Source: Bacteroidota bacterium
GTDB lineage: Bacteria; Bacteroidota; Bacteroidia; Bacteroidales; Prolixibacteraceae
Direction of reading: 5' to 3'
Assembly (NCBI GenBank): GCA_030698405.1
Contig: JAUYMU010000002.1
Coordinates: 22,233-86,232 of the forward strand
Length of the DNA stretch: 64,000 nt
A program made the position numbers and the translations under genes. The notes beneath the pieces were generated by a model. That model saw nothing but the letters and a program-made list of their open reading frames with translations, was not told the DNA's origin and ran no database searches. Positions 37,978-45,923 of the stretch are shown piece by piece (the first letter of the stretch is position 1; every line of letters begins with the position of its first letter).

Positions 37978-38565
37978 TTAATCTTTGACGTAATTTGATC
38001 TGGCAGACCTTTCTTTGGCAAACATGATATTCATATCAGCCTCATTTTTTTTAAAAGTCATTGTATTTGTTATCGAAATTGAAAAAGCAAATTTCTCAAC
38101 ATCGTGGTCGGCCCCAATGTATGTAAATGTCCAGTTGTTTAATTTTAGCTCCTCAATTAATTTCTTAATGGATTCACCAGTGTATTCTCGTGAAGCATTC
38201 TCTTCACCATCAGTTAGAATAGTAACCAAGACATTGTAGTTTGTTGTATTTTCTAAAACCTGTTTCAACTTAACCAAGCCGAACCCCATTGCGTCGAATA
38301 AAGGTGTCGAAGCCTCTGGTCTATATCTCTTTTCATCAATTTGTTCAAGCTTACTTGCAGGATCAATGAAATGAAGCAATTTATGTCCAAGACCATTAAA
38401 AGTGATCAATGAAATGAAATGCTCCTGTTCCGGAAATTCCTTTTCAATTCCCTTTACTGTTTGAACAATTTCGTTAAAGCCATGGATAATGGTTTTCTTT
38501 ATTGATTCCATTGAACCACTTTCGTCCAGAATAATGAGGTTGTGAACTTGATGTTTGATTTCCAT
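37978..38565 (-). CDS. vWA domain protein
   Basis: A 195-residue cytoplasmic von Willebrand factor A domain. The metal-ion-dependent adhesion site is complete: ILDESGSMES (DxSxS, near 14-20), the Thr in EASTPLFDAMG and the Asp in ILTDGEENASREYTG. vWA proteins assemble with partners in phage-related, chaperone and tellurite systems. It is preceded by a decayed kinase gene three bases away and followed by the small unknown gene. Whether it belongs to the helicase block is open. Confidence 0.85.
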   Translation of the reverse strand: MEIKHQVHNLIILDESGSMESIKKTIIHGFNEIVQTVKGIEKEFPEQEHFISLITFNGLGHKLLHFIDPASKLEQIDEKRYRPEASTPLFDAMGFGLVKLKQVLENTTNYNVLVTILTDGEENASREYTGESIKKLIEELKLNNWTFTYIGADHDVEKFAFSISITNTMTFKKNEADMNIMFAKERSARSNYVKD

Positions 38566-38568
38566 GAT

Positions 38569-39755
38569 TTAGTTTTGAAGGTTTGGAATAGTTGTTGGAA
38601 TTGTAAAATAGAATGTACTTCCTTTTTCTACTTCACTTTTGACCCATATTTTACCGCCGTGTTTCTCGACGAATTCTTTGCAGAGCAACAGCCCAAGTCC
38701 AGTGCAGGGTTCGCCTTCAGTTCCTTTTCTACTGGGTTTCATATCAGCCCGAAATAAATTGTCAAGGATTATCTGATCCATTCCAATACCATTGTCTTTT
38801 ACGGATATTTCAACATTTTTGCTAACGGTGTTTTTTGCCGAGATATTAACTTTTCCTCCCTTGTCAGTATATTTTACGGCATTATACATAAGGTTCCTGA
38901 TGATTGTTTGAAGTAGGTTACTGTCGGCAAAAACCGTTAGATCATCAGAAATATCAGTTGTTATTTCAATTCCTTTATTTTTTGCAGGTTCAACAACCAT
39001 GGCTATACTTTCAGTTAGAATTTGATTCACAGGAATGACTTCAGGGTTAAAAGAAAGAGCGCCTTTTTGTATTTGTGACCATTGCAAAAGGTTTTCAAGC
39101 AAACGGTATAGATTTGTTGCAGATTTATTCATTGAGACTGCCATCTCTTGTGCCTGAGACATGGTAACCCCGTTCAATCCAACCATTATGCCATCAGCAT
39201 TATAGTGGATATTTGAGTTTACTTCTGCCCAAATCCAGCTGTCATCCCTGCATTTTAGTTCCAGCTCAAATCGGATTGTGCCGGTTTTGATTCCTTTTTG
39301 CTCATCTTCCAAAAGCTTGACAGTAACTTTGCGGGCGTGTTCTATGCCTTCCGGCTTAAGCAGACTCCAGATAGGTGTTCCAATGACTTCTTCCTTTTTA
39401 AAGCCTCGCATACGCTCATCTGCAGGACTGACATAATCAAAGCAGTAGTTAGAATTCCTCCATTAAAAACCCAAATGGCAGAAATACCCACTATTGAGAT
39501 GACAATAACGGGGAAAATATAAGGTTCATGTATTCTTTTAAACCTTACGAAATAGTAAAGAATGAATAATATTACTGATAATAGAAGTGGAATAATTGCT
39601 GCAAATACAGATGTGTTGAGAACCAGATTTATGACTGATCCAAACAGACTGGTAAATATTCCAATAATAATTGCAGATAAAAACACCCGATTTTCTAACG
39701 TCAAATCCTCATCATCAGCAAAAATGAAATTGATAGCGTTTTTAATTTTTCCCAT
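38569..39755 (-). pseudogene. PAS-histidine kinase remnant with two deletions
   Basis: From 39755 (MGKIKNAINFIFADDEDL) a membrane sensor region with several helices runs to WVFNGGI and then loses frame. The second frame, open upstream of its first ATG at 39411, reads NYCFDYVSPADERMRGFKK, the start of a PAS domain. After the PAS domain the protein passes from VGLNGVT straight to MSQAQEMAVSMNKSATNLYR, so the H-box with the phospho-accepting His (usually HDLRSPFN) is absent. The HATPase domain (NLMYNAVKYT, DNGIGM, GTGLGLLLCKE) is intact. The protein cannot autophosphorylate as read. Confidence 0.75.
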
Positions 39756-40265
39756 GAATGAAATGTGTATTATTATTTGGCAATGAGAAAGAAAATGTAC
39801 TTCTTTTTCCAACTTCGCTTTCCAGCCTTATTTTCCACCAAGCACTTTCATGATTGTTCATTCCACTTTTCCGAATTTTCCACTTTAAAGCTAAGAATAT
39901 AACACCTTCTGGAATATAATTATGTATGTTTTACTTCAAAAATGCATGAACCTATATGTTTTGTATGGCGAAAGGGTTATTTCAACTGTCGAATGGTAAA
40001 AATCATTTTCTGAATTGCTTTATATATTCTAATATAGACTGTTTTTTATTTGGGAATTCGTGTTGATTTGATTCTGAAAAAGATGAAAACCCTAAATTCA
40101 GATTACTTTATTTCACAGAATGCAATTTTGATAGATGTGTCAAATTGTGTCAAAACAGGGCTCTGAAAATTTAGGGACATAGCGGATACCTGAATTTTCA
40201 GATCCCGAGTACTCGGGAGATGGCGCAAGGACTTTTCGAGTGTACTTTAATATTTAACTTAGAAT
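39756..40265. other. Gene-free stretch with a palindrome
   Basis: No supported gene. CCCGAGTACTCGGG at 40204-40217 is a perfect palindrome without a T tract, so it is not a simple terminator. TGTCAAATTGTGTCAAAACAGGG near 40138-40160 is a short direct repeat. The rest is AT-rich. Confidence 0.4.
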
Positions 40266-40520
40266 TTAACCCATAGGTTTCTTTGGAAGTTGTTCTAAAT
40301 TTTTAATGTATCTCTTCTCATTAAATGGCATTTTATATTTTATGACATTAAAAATCTCAATAGCAACACATTGCCCAATAAGTTGATTTGTTTCAAAATC
40401 GTCATATCCCAAATCCATAAGCCTTTTATAAGTTAAATTGGTCTCCGGAGGATCATTACTACTTATCTGATTCTTGATTATTTCGAAAATCTGTTCCCGT
40501 ACTATTTCATTAGATTCCAT
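40266..40520 (-). CDS. Small hypothetical protein
   Basis: Started at 40520 (MESNEIVREQIFEIIKNQIS), giving 84 residues; the 27 codons upstream look non-coding. The sequence NDPPETNLTYKRLMDLGYDD and GQCVAIEIFNVIKYK suggests a small helical protein of a conserved type, but I cannot name it. A strong terminator lies between this gene and the next one upstream, so it has its own transcript. Confidence 0.55.
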   Translation of the reverse strand: MESNEIVREQIFEIIKNQISSNDPPETNLTYKRLMDLGYDDFETNQLIGQCVAIEIFNVIKYKMPFNEKRYIKNLEQLPKKPMG

Positions 40521-40680
40521 AATGTAAATTTTTAAGCGGTACTCAAACTTATAGAAGCAAATGTAGCACTTTTCACTAAATCCATAAAACGTTCCAAACA
40601 ATCAATCCATACAATTTACAAAATACTGATTTGCAACAACATCGTATTGGTGTTGATTTTGAAGTGGAAACTGCGACCAC

Positions 40681-40712
40681 AAAAAAAGCCCCGAGTCCTC
40701 GGGGCTTTTTTT
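40681..40712 (-). terminator. Bidirectional rho-independent terminator
   Basis: AAAAAAAGCCCCGAG and CTCGGGGCTTTTTTT pair almost perfectly with a 2-base loop. It lies 21 bases after the stop of the 98-residue gene on the minus strand and has a T tract in both directions. Confidence 0.9.
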
Positions 40713-40732
40713 GTTCGTGTTAGAACGGAAGA

Positions 40733-41029
40733 TCATCCCCCGGTTTCGGCGGGCTGTTTTTTCGATTTCTTTTTGTCAGCCTTTTTAGCTTGCTGTGGTT
40801 CCTGATCTTTCGGTTCCCCGGTGTAGTTTTTGGTCTGGAAATAGCAGGTGTGGGTACGACCGAATTTGTCGGGTTCTTTCAGTTTTGCGATTTCGAACGA
40901 AAGGTATTTTACGCCTTCTTTTTCAAAAACTGCGGCTTCGAGGCCAGCTACCGGTAATGTAACTCTTACGATTTCAAGGCCGTTTACCTGTTTGCCTTTT
41001 CCGATGTAATGCTTTTCAAAAGTTGTCAT
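40733..41029 (-). CDS. Small hypothetical protein with Lys-rich tail
   Basis: This 98-residue protein has a compact beta-rich start (KGKQVNGLEIVRVTLPVAGL, YLSFEIAKLKEPDKFGRTHT) and a Lys/Gln-rich tail (AKKADKKKSKKQPAE). I do not recognise a family. A strong terminator directly after it supports a real transcript. Together with the gene at 41639 it may form the accessory end of the island. Confidence 0.6.
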   Translation of the reverse strand: MTTFEKHYIGKGKQVNGLEIVRVTLPVAGLEAAVFEKEGVKYLSFEIAKLKEPDKFGRTHTCYFQTKNYTGEPKDQEPQQAKKADKKKSKKQPAETGG

Positions 41030-41638
41030 GATGTTGAATTTTAAGTTATTAAAAAAATTATACAGGGTGAAATGTTACGTTTCAGGATGGCAATGAGGAA
41101 ACTGGAATACCGCGGTTCGAAAAGCTCACCGAACGGTGAGCAAGAACAAGGATATGCCGGGAAAACTCATTGTCAGGTCTCTTGAAAAAGGAACAAACCT
41201 TTGTATATATTTTTGACGAATAACTTCAACATCACTGACAACCGTAGAAAAGCTACGTTCAGGAAAAGGCTAAAAAAGGTTCGGCAATGGAACGTTTAGA
41301 GTAACAACGGTAGCTGGTTCCCAACAGTTTTGAAATAAGATGTGTAAAATCCCCCTCGAAATTGCCTGAAGGAACCCAGCCGGTAGTTCCACAACTTACC
41401 AAACCAAACCCGAGTCCGAATGGAACAGCAGAAAGCAGGCGGGCAAACGGAAAAAAGCAGCCTCTGGATGACTCCATTAACAGGAACACAGACGAAAGGC
41501 TTTTGGGGAGTGAGGTTCGATACGCTCGGTTCGATACACTTCGCTACTCACCGACCGTTGCACTCTCCTACCGTTTCATATTTGGAAAACAAGTGAGTTT
41601 GCGAGCAAAAAAAGGGGAGGCGAAGCCTCCCCTCTCAA
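41030..41638. other. 600-base stretch without a supported gene
   Basis: Holds a perfect short hairpin, GCTCACCG-AA-CGGTGAGC, at 41124-41141. Repeated CGATAC(G/A)CT words occur near 41518-41545. A 95-codon plus-strand frame here has no family features and I reject it. A hairpin in a gene-free stretch of a mobilisable island could be oriT, but no nick consensus is visible. Confidence 0.4.
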
Positions 41639-42022
41639 TCACAGGTTGATTTGTGATTCGACATCGCGGATTTTGATATCCAGCGTGCGTTTCATTTCAT
41701 CAATCACAGACGTGACAACGGCTGAGTTTGAAGTTTTGAACTCGTTCCCGTTGGCATCGCGCAATGCGACAACCGAACTCAGCGAATCGGCTCCGATCTG
41801 AAAGGTTTGCAACTTGCGCCTGGAATCGTTCAGTGTCTTCCACCGTTCGATCAGCATCGACAGGTCTTCGACCTTCTGTATGCGTTCTTCGAGGGTGAGT
41901 TTGCGGGCTGCCTCTTCAACCTGTTCTTCGCGAACTACCGTCATAGTTGTAGCCACCGGGCTAACTTCTTCAACTTCAGCAACTGGTACTGTTTTTTCTG
42001 CAACGTTTGATTTACCCATCAT
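41639..42022 (-). CDS. Small hypothetical coiled-coil protein
   Basis: A 127-residue protein with a low-complexity start (VAEKTVPVAEVEEVSPVATT), a predicted coiled coil (EEAARKLTLEERIQKVEDLS) and a conserved-looking core (FQIGADSLSSVVALRDANGN, VVTSVIDEMKRTLDIKIRDV). I do not recognise it. No membrane or signal segment. A structural or DNA-associated role is possible but unsupported. Confidence 0.55.
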   Translation of the reverse strand: MMGKSNVAEKTVPVAEVEEVSPVATTMTVVREEQVEEAARKLTLEERIQKVEDLSMLIERWKTLNDSRRKLQTFQIGADSLSSVVALRDANGNEFKTSNSAVVTSVIDEMKRTLDIKIRDVESQINL

Positions 42023-42635
42023 AATTTGTCCATACCCTTGGAACTTATTTTGGCATCCGCCAGTAGGCGGACTGGTCTGGCACGCCGGTTAAAATTAAAT
42101 TACGGGTAATACACATTGAGCCAGGCGGATTCTAGTCAAGGGCGAATGTCAGTTTGACCTTCCACTCACTTCGACAAGCTCAGTGACCGGAAGGCCAAAG
42201 TGACCGAGCGCGAAGCGGTGTTTATGTCAGGAAAGTTATGAGAAGCACAACCCCTTGACTTTTCCGGCTGGCGATCAATAACTTCGCGGCAAAATTGTAG
42301 GAGAGAGAGAATTCTATAATTCTTGTTCTATGCTATTCTTAACAAATTATTTTTCGTGAGAATATCATTCAATTAATCGACAAAGTGTACATGATTATAT
42401 ACATCTGCACCCAAAAAGAATAGCCATTTTTTGGAATTGGCACATCGAGAAAAAAATAACGATTAGAACCCAAAATATTTTCTGCATTTAATCCCGGAAT
42501 CCTAAATTTTGATTATAATTGCATCAATATGTGAGTGTTAACTCGTCGTTCTTCCATTTGTTAACCATTAGGTGACCTTGATAAAAACATCAAGCATAAA
42601 CTACTGATTCAATGATATTTGCGGCATAAAATTAT
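42023..42635. other. Right end of island, gene-free
   Basis: Contains inverted-repeat words (CATCCGCCAGTAGGCGG near 42054), one copy of the dispersed ACTTCGACAAGCTCAGTGACCGG element (42168-42190) and the GGTGACCTT motif at 42571-42579 shared with the left end. No gene seen. Confidence 0.4.
42571..42579 (+). promoter_or_regulatory. Possible integrase arm site (right)
   Basis: GGTGACCTT, identical to 12192-12200, 57 bases inside attR. Motif sharing at both ends is the only support. Confidence 0.3.
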
Positions 42636-42654
42636 AATCTTGTCACCCCGACAA
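42636..42654 (+). repeat. attR direct repeat
   Basis: AATCTTGTCACCCCGACAA, a perfect copy of the tRNA-Pro 3' end at 12062-12080. No tRNA gene precedes it here, as expected for the displaced end of an integrated island. Confidence 0.92.
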
Positions 42655-42666
42655 GTTGAAAATCAA

Positions 42667-42703
42667 AGGGTTAGACAGCAATGTTTAACCCTGTTTTTTT
42701 TGT
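42667..42703 (+). terminator. Original tRNA-Pro terminator, displaced by the island
   Basis: AGGGTTA (42667-42673) and TAACCCT (42686-42692) form a stem followed by eight T residues (42694-42701), 13 bases after attR. Before integration it would have lain right behind tRNA-Pro. Confidence 0.75.
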
Positions 42704-42934
42704 ATAGGTGCCGGATTCTATCGGTAAAAGGTTTATGCTATAAATGAGTATCAGAATGCATAGAATTTTCCGGTCAATAAATTACTGCAAATAAGTGCAC
42801 AATAGTATTGTTTTTATGGATAAATACCATAAATTTAGATTTTCCATAATCAAAAACAAACTGACCAAAATATGCTTCGAATTCTTCACCCAATTCAATT
42901 CTTTTCAAATAGAAAATTATAAAATCGTATCGTT

Positions 42935-43708
42935 ATGAGATTTAAAATTACCCTTAACCGCACCGGAAAACAACGAATGCTTCCAATGGACTACCAATAT
43001 TACCTGAGCGCCTGGATTTATAAAGTAATTGGCAAAGCCGATCCTGAATTTTCCAACTTTCTTCACACCGAAGGATATACCGCTGGAAGCAAACGGTTCA
43101 AGCTTTTCAATTACTCGCCGTTAAACTTTGGCCGACCTACGCTTTGGAAAGAAAAGACCTTGTTCGAAATTCATACCGATCAACTTTTTCTGTCGGTTTC
43201 CTTTCATTTGGCCGAAACTGCCGAGAAATTCATCATCGGGCTGTTCAATAATCAGGAGGTTTATGTTGGCGACCAGTTTAACGGATTGGATCTGGTTGTT
43301 TCTCAGGTTGAGCGCATGCCTGATGCGGAATTGAAAAGCACCATGAATTACAGAGCTGTTTCGCCGGTGGTCGTCAGTCTGAAAGACGAAAAGACGAAAT
43401 ATGCACAGTACCTATCCCCTACCGACCATGAATACAATGAACTGCTTATGCAAAACCTCCGGAATAAGTACCTTTCCATTCCCAATGCCGGCAACCTTCC
43501 CGATGGTTTCGACTTTCAGTTTACGCCGAACGACAAACCAAAATCGAAGCTGGTAACCGTAAAACCTTATACTCCTGAACAAAGCAAAGTGCGCGGTTTT
43601 GTGTTTGATTTCACGCTGACTTGCCCCGCTAATATCCACCGATTGATACTTGCAACCGGGATCGGAGAAAAGAATTCGATGGGGTTTGGATGGGTTGAAG
43701 GGGATTGA
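42935..43708 (+). CDS. cas6: Cas6, CRISPR RNA-processing endonuclease
   Basis: A 257-residue RAMP-fold protein that cuts the CRISPR precursor RNA within each repeat. The N-terminal part (MRFKITLNRTGKQRMLPMDY, YYLSAWIYKVIG, FSNFLHTEGYTAGSKRF) and the C-terminal glycine-rich loop GIGEKNSMGFGWVE are typical of Cas6. It is the first gene of the type I-B operon. Its stop codon is already part of the nonamer repeat tract that follows. About 280 bases separate it from the island end, so the CRISPR locus starts immediately beyond the island. Confidence 0.93.
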   Translation: MRFKITLNRTGKQRMLPMDYQYYLSAWIYKVIGKADPEFSNFLHTEGYTAGSKRFKLFNYSPLNFGRPTLWKEKTLFEIHTDQLFLSVSFHLAETAEKFIIGLFNNQEVYVGDQFNGLDLVVSQVERMPDAELKSTMNYRAVSPVVVSLKDEKTKYAQYLSPTDHEYNELLMQNLRNKYLSIPNAGNLPDGFDFQFTPNDKPKSKLVTVKPYTPEQSKVRGFVFDFTLTCPANIHRLILATGIGEKNSMGFGWVEGD

Positions 43709-43953
43709 GGGGATTGAGGGGATTGAAAAGATTGAGGGGATTGAAAAGATTGAGGGGATTGAGGGGATTGAAAAGATTGAGGGGATTGAAAAGATTGAGG
43801 AGATTGAAAAGATTGAGGGGATTGAGGGGATTGAAAAGATTGAGGGGATTGAAAAGATTGAGGAGATTGAAAAGATTGAGGGGATTGAAAAGATTGAGGA
43901 GATTGAAAAGATTGAGGGGATTGAAAAGATTGAGGAGATTGAAAGAGATTGAA
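43700..43953 (+). repeat. GATTGA nonamer tandem tract after cas6
   Basis: About 28 units of RRRGATTGA (GGGGATTGA, AAAGATTGA, GGAGATTGA) in tandem. All three plus frames and the antisense stay open because the unit is 9 bp; the resulting frames are not credible genes. Confidence 0.9.
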
Positions 43954-43979
43954 AAATAAAACCACTAAAAAACAGAATT

Positions 43980-44543
43980 ATGGCATACCAATTTAAAATT
44001 CAATTAAAAAACGCGACAAAACCACCAGTTTGGCGACGGGTTATTGTTTCAGAAAAGTTAACTTTTCACGATTTGCACGAGGTGATACAGCGAGTATTTG
44101 GCTGGGACAATTACCACCTATACCAATTTAGCCCGGGTGGTTATGGCTCCTACCCGGTTATTTCAATCCCCTCAAAGGATGATTGGGAACAACCGCAAAT
44201 GAATTCCATTAAGACCAAACTCAACAAGGTTTTTACCCTCGAAAATAAGACCTTTATCTACATCTACGATTTTGGCGATAGCTGGATCCACAAAATTACT
44301 CTTGAAAAATTGGTGCCCGATAATTTCAAAAGTCCGGTTTGTCTGGCCGGAAAAGGTACTTGCCCGCCGGAAGATTGCGGTGGTGTGTGGGGTTACGAAA
44401 ACCTGAAAATTATTCTGGCTGATCCGGAGCACGAAGAACACGCAGGTATGAAAGAATGGCTGGGCATGGACGAGGACGAAGATTGGGATGCCGACAAATT
44501 TGATCTCGAAGAAGTAAACGAAGCGCTGACAAGGTTTAAATAA
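43980..44543 (+). CDS. Plasmid pRiA4b ORF-3-like (IS1096 TnpR-like) protein
   Basis: A 187-residue protein of the pRiA4b ORF-3 family: YQFKIQLKNATKPPVWRRVI, TFHDLHEVIQRVFGWDNYHL, IYDFGDSWIHKITLEK and a cysteine pair region GKGTCPPEDCGGVWGYENL. The family is common in mobile DNA and beside defence genes; its activity is not established. It lies inside the cas operon between cas6 and cas8b and is followed by a REP-like palindrome. Full length, intact. Confidence 0.85.
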   Translation: MAYQFKIQLKNATKPPVWRRVIVSEKLTFHDLHEVIQRVFGWDNYHLYQFSPGGYGSYPVISIPSKDDWEQPQMNSIKTKLNKVFTLENKTFIYIYDFGDSWIHKITLEKLVPDNFKSPVCLAGKGTCPPEDCGGVWGYENLKIILADPEHEEHAGMKEWLGMDEDEDWDADKFDLEEVNEALTRFK

Positions 44544-44552
44544 TCGCATAGA

Positions 44553-44579
44553 CCTGACAGGTTTCGAAAACCTGTCAGG
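44553..44579 (+). repeat. REP-like palindrome 1
   Basis: Arms CCTGACAGGTTT and AAACCTGTCAGG around CGA, 9 bases after the stop of the preceding gene. Same element as at 45290, 45687, 49371 and 52873. Confidence 0.9.
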
Positions 44580-44612
44580 GCTGAAAAACAAAACAAAATA
44601 AAATTAAACGAT

Positions 44613-44999
44613 ATGAAAAATAATGTATGGATTAAAGGCAATCCAAAACCGCAAAAGTTGGATAACCTAAAGAAAATGACAATTATAAAAGAAGTGATGT
44701 CTTTTATCAAAAATTCACAAAAATTATCGGAAAGTATCAATCGTTTTGAGCTAAAAGCAGGGCGCGTTTACTTTTTTCAGCTCGTTGAACAGTTTGGATG
44801 GAATGATCCGAATGCCAGTTTCATTGTGCCCCTTATTGATGGCCGGTATGCTGAATTCAAATACGCCCGGATCACAATTTATCCCTACGAATGCTCACTC
44901 GATTGGCAGCGCCACAACGACCAATGGATGACTGTTTTTAGCGGGACTTTTACAGAATGCCTTCAACACATGGACGAAACAAATGATTTTTTTCAATGA
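44613..44999 (+). CDS. Hypothetical protein in cas operon
   Basis: This 128-residue protein is not recognised. It has a charged helical start (NLKKMTIIKEVMSFIKNSQ), then a beta-rich core (GRVYFFQLVEQFGWNDPNAS, YAEFKYARITIYPYE) ending in HMDETNDFFQ. Soluble, no metal motifs. It sits between the pRiA4b-like gene and the transposase on the same strand. Confidence 0.55.
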   Translation: MKNNVWIKGNPKPQKLDNLKKMTIIKEVMSFIKNSQKLSESINRFELKAGRVYFFQLVEQFGWNDPNASFIVPLIDGRYAEFKYARITIYPYECSLDWQRHNDQWMTVFSGTFTECLQHMDETNDFFQ

Positions 45000-45062
45000 C
45001 ATAGAACCCCTGACCTTCCGGTGTGCGAAGCTCCCGGAAGTGTCAGAAAAACGAAAAAAGCA

Positions 45063-45674
45063 ATGCAGAAACTCGAACCATTGACCTACGGAAATTATTT
45101 TCACATCTATAACCATGGAGTTGGTGAACGCTATCTGTTTCGAAAGCCAGAGAATTATGAGTATTTCCTGAGTTTATATGACGAATACATTTCTCCGGTA
45201 GCCGAAACATATGCATGGTGCCTGATGCCAAACCACTTTCATTTGTTGGTAAGAATTAAGGATCAGGCGGAGGTGGTTGCTACTTTAAACCTGACAGGTT
45301 TCGAAAACCTGTCAGGTTTAAAGCCACTTCACCAACATTTTTCCAACTTATTTAACGCTTACACCAAAGCTTATAACATCCGTTTAGGAATCCGGGGCGC
45401 TTTGTTCGAGCGGCCATTCAAACGTAAACGGATTGACAATGATTATTACCTGAGGGAGGTTGTACGGTACATCCACAATAACCCCGTCCATCACAAATTT
45501 TGTGAGCATCCGAGGGAATATCCATGGAGTAGCTATTTATCCTGCATTTCTATAAAACCAACCAAACTAAACCGTGAAACAGTAATGGGGTGGTTCGACA
45601 GCGATGCCAATTTTAAAACACTGCACGATGGAAAAATTGATATTGTGGGAATTGAAAGATGGCTGGAATTGTAA
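45063..45674 (+). CDS. REP-associated tyrosine transposase (RAYT, IS200/TnpA_REP type)
   Basis: Started at 45063 (MQKLEPLTYGNYFHIYNHG), giving 203 residues; an ATG at 45021 adds 14 unlikely residues. The HUH nuclease motif is CLMPNHFHLLV and the C-terminal region has FKRKRIDNDYYLREVVRYIH and NNPVHHKFCEHPREYPWSSY, as in RAYT proteins. These single-copy transposases mobilise REP palindromes. One such palindrome sits in frame inside this gene (coding LTGFENLSG) and a second follows its stop. An insert at about residues 77-87 may or may not harm activity. Confidence 0.88.
   Translation: MQKLEPLTYGNYFHIYNHGVGERYLFRKPENYEYFLSLYDEYISPVAETYAWCLMPNHFHLLVRIKDQAEVVATLNLTGFENLSGLKPLHQHFSNLFNAYTKAYNIRLGIRGALFERPFKRKRIDNDYYLREVVRYIHNNPVHHKFCEHPREYPWSSYLSCISIKPTKLNRETVMGWFDSDANFKTLHDGKIDIVGIERWLEL
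45284..45322 (+). repeat. REP-like palindrome 2, inside the transposase gene
   Basis: TTTAAACCTGACAGGTTT, CGA, then the perfect complement to 45322. It is the longest copy and lies in frame within the RAYT coding sequence. Confidence 0.92.
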
Positions 45675-45686
45675 CTTCGATACATT

Positions 45687-45719
45687 ACACCTTACAGGTT
45701 TCGAAAACCTGTAAGGTGT
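45687..45719 (+). repeat. REP-like palindrome 3
   Basis: ACACCTTACAGGTTT, CGA, AAACCTGTAAGGTGT. A compensated variant: C-to-T in one arm is matched by G-to-A in the other, so the hairpin is kept. Twelve bases after the RAYT stop. Confidence 0.9.
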
Positions 45720-45923
45720 AAAAAACAAGTTATACAACATAAACAACCGGTAACAATTAAACAAAACAAATACCTTAACTTGCTTGAAATTTATCAAAAT
45801 AGAGTATTACGAAAACAAATGATACAATCTCCATCCATTCAACGATTCCAATCCGGTTAAAACAAGCGCTTTAAAATATGATTCGCACCCTTTGGGAATT
45901 CATTTATTAAAAAAAATCAAAAA

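Larger units (their letters stand above)
12062..42654. mobile_element. tRNA-Pro integrated mobilisable/defence island, 30.6 kb
   Basis: The island is bounded by perfect 19-bp direct repeats at 12062-12080 (inside the tRNA-Pro 3' end) and 42636-42654. A tyrosine recombinase gene starts 289 bases inside the left end and points inward, the usual layout of tRNA-targeting islands. Cargo is toxin-antitoxin modules, a broken relaxase, a helicase/methylase block, regulators and small unknown genes. There are no conjugation pilus genes, so at best it was mobilisable, and the relaxase is now frameshifted. Confidence 0.88.

Noticed and set aside
40204..40217. CCCGAGTACTCGGG as a terminator
   Set aside because: No T tract follows on either strand, and a clear terminator is already present at 40681 for the neighbouring gene.
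41362..41649. 95-codon plus-strand frame
   Set aside because: Lies in repeat-like sequence, no ribosome-binding site, composition unlike neighbours.
43700..43953. CRISPR-like array
   Set aside because: Units are 9 bp and contiguous, with no spacers.
43567..43965. Minus-strand FQSPQS repeat frame and plus-strand EKIEGI frames
   Set aside because: Product of the 9-bp repeat, which keeps frames open by chance.
44173..44740. Minus-strand frames opposite the pRiA4b-like gene
   Set aside because: Antisense shadows of conserved plus-strand proteins, crossing the REP-like palindrome.
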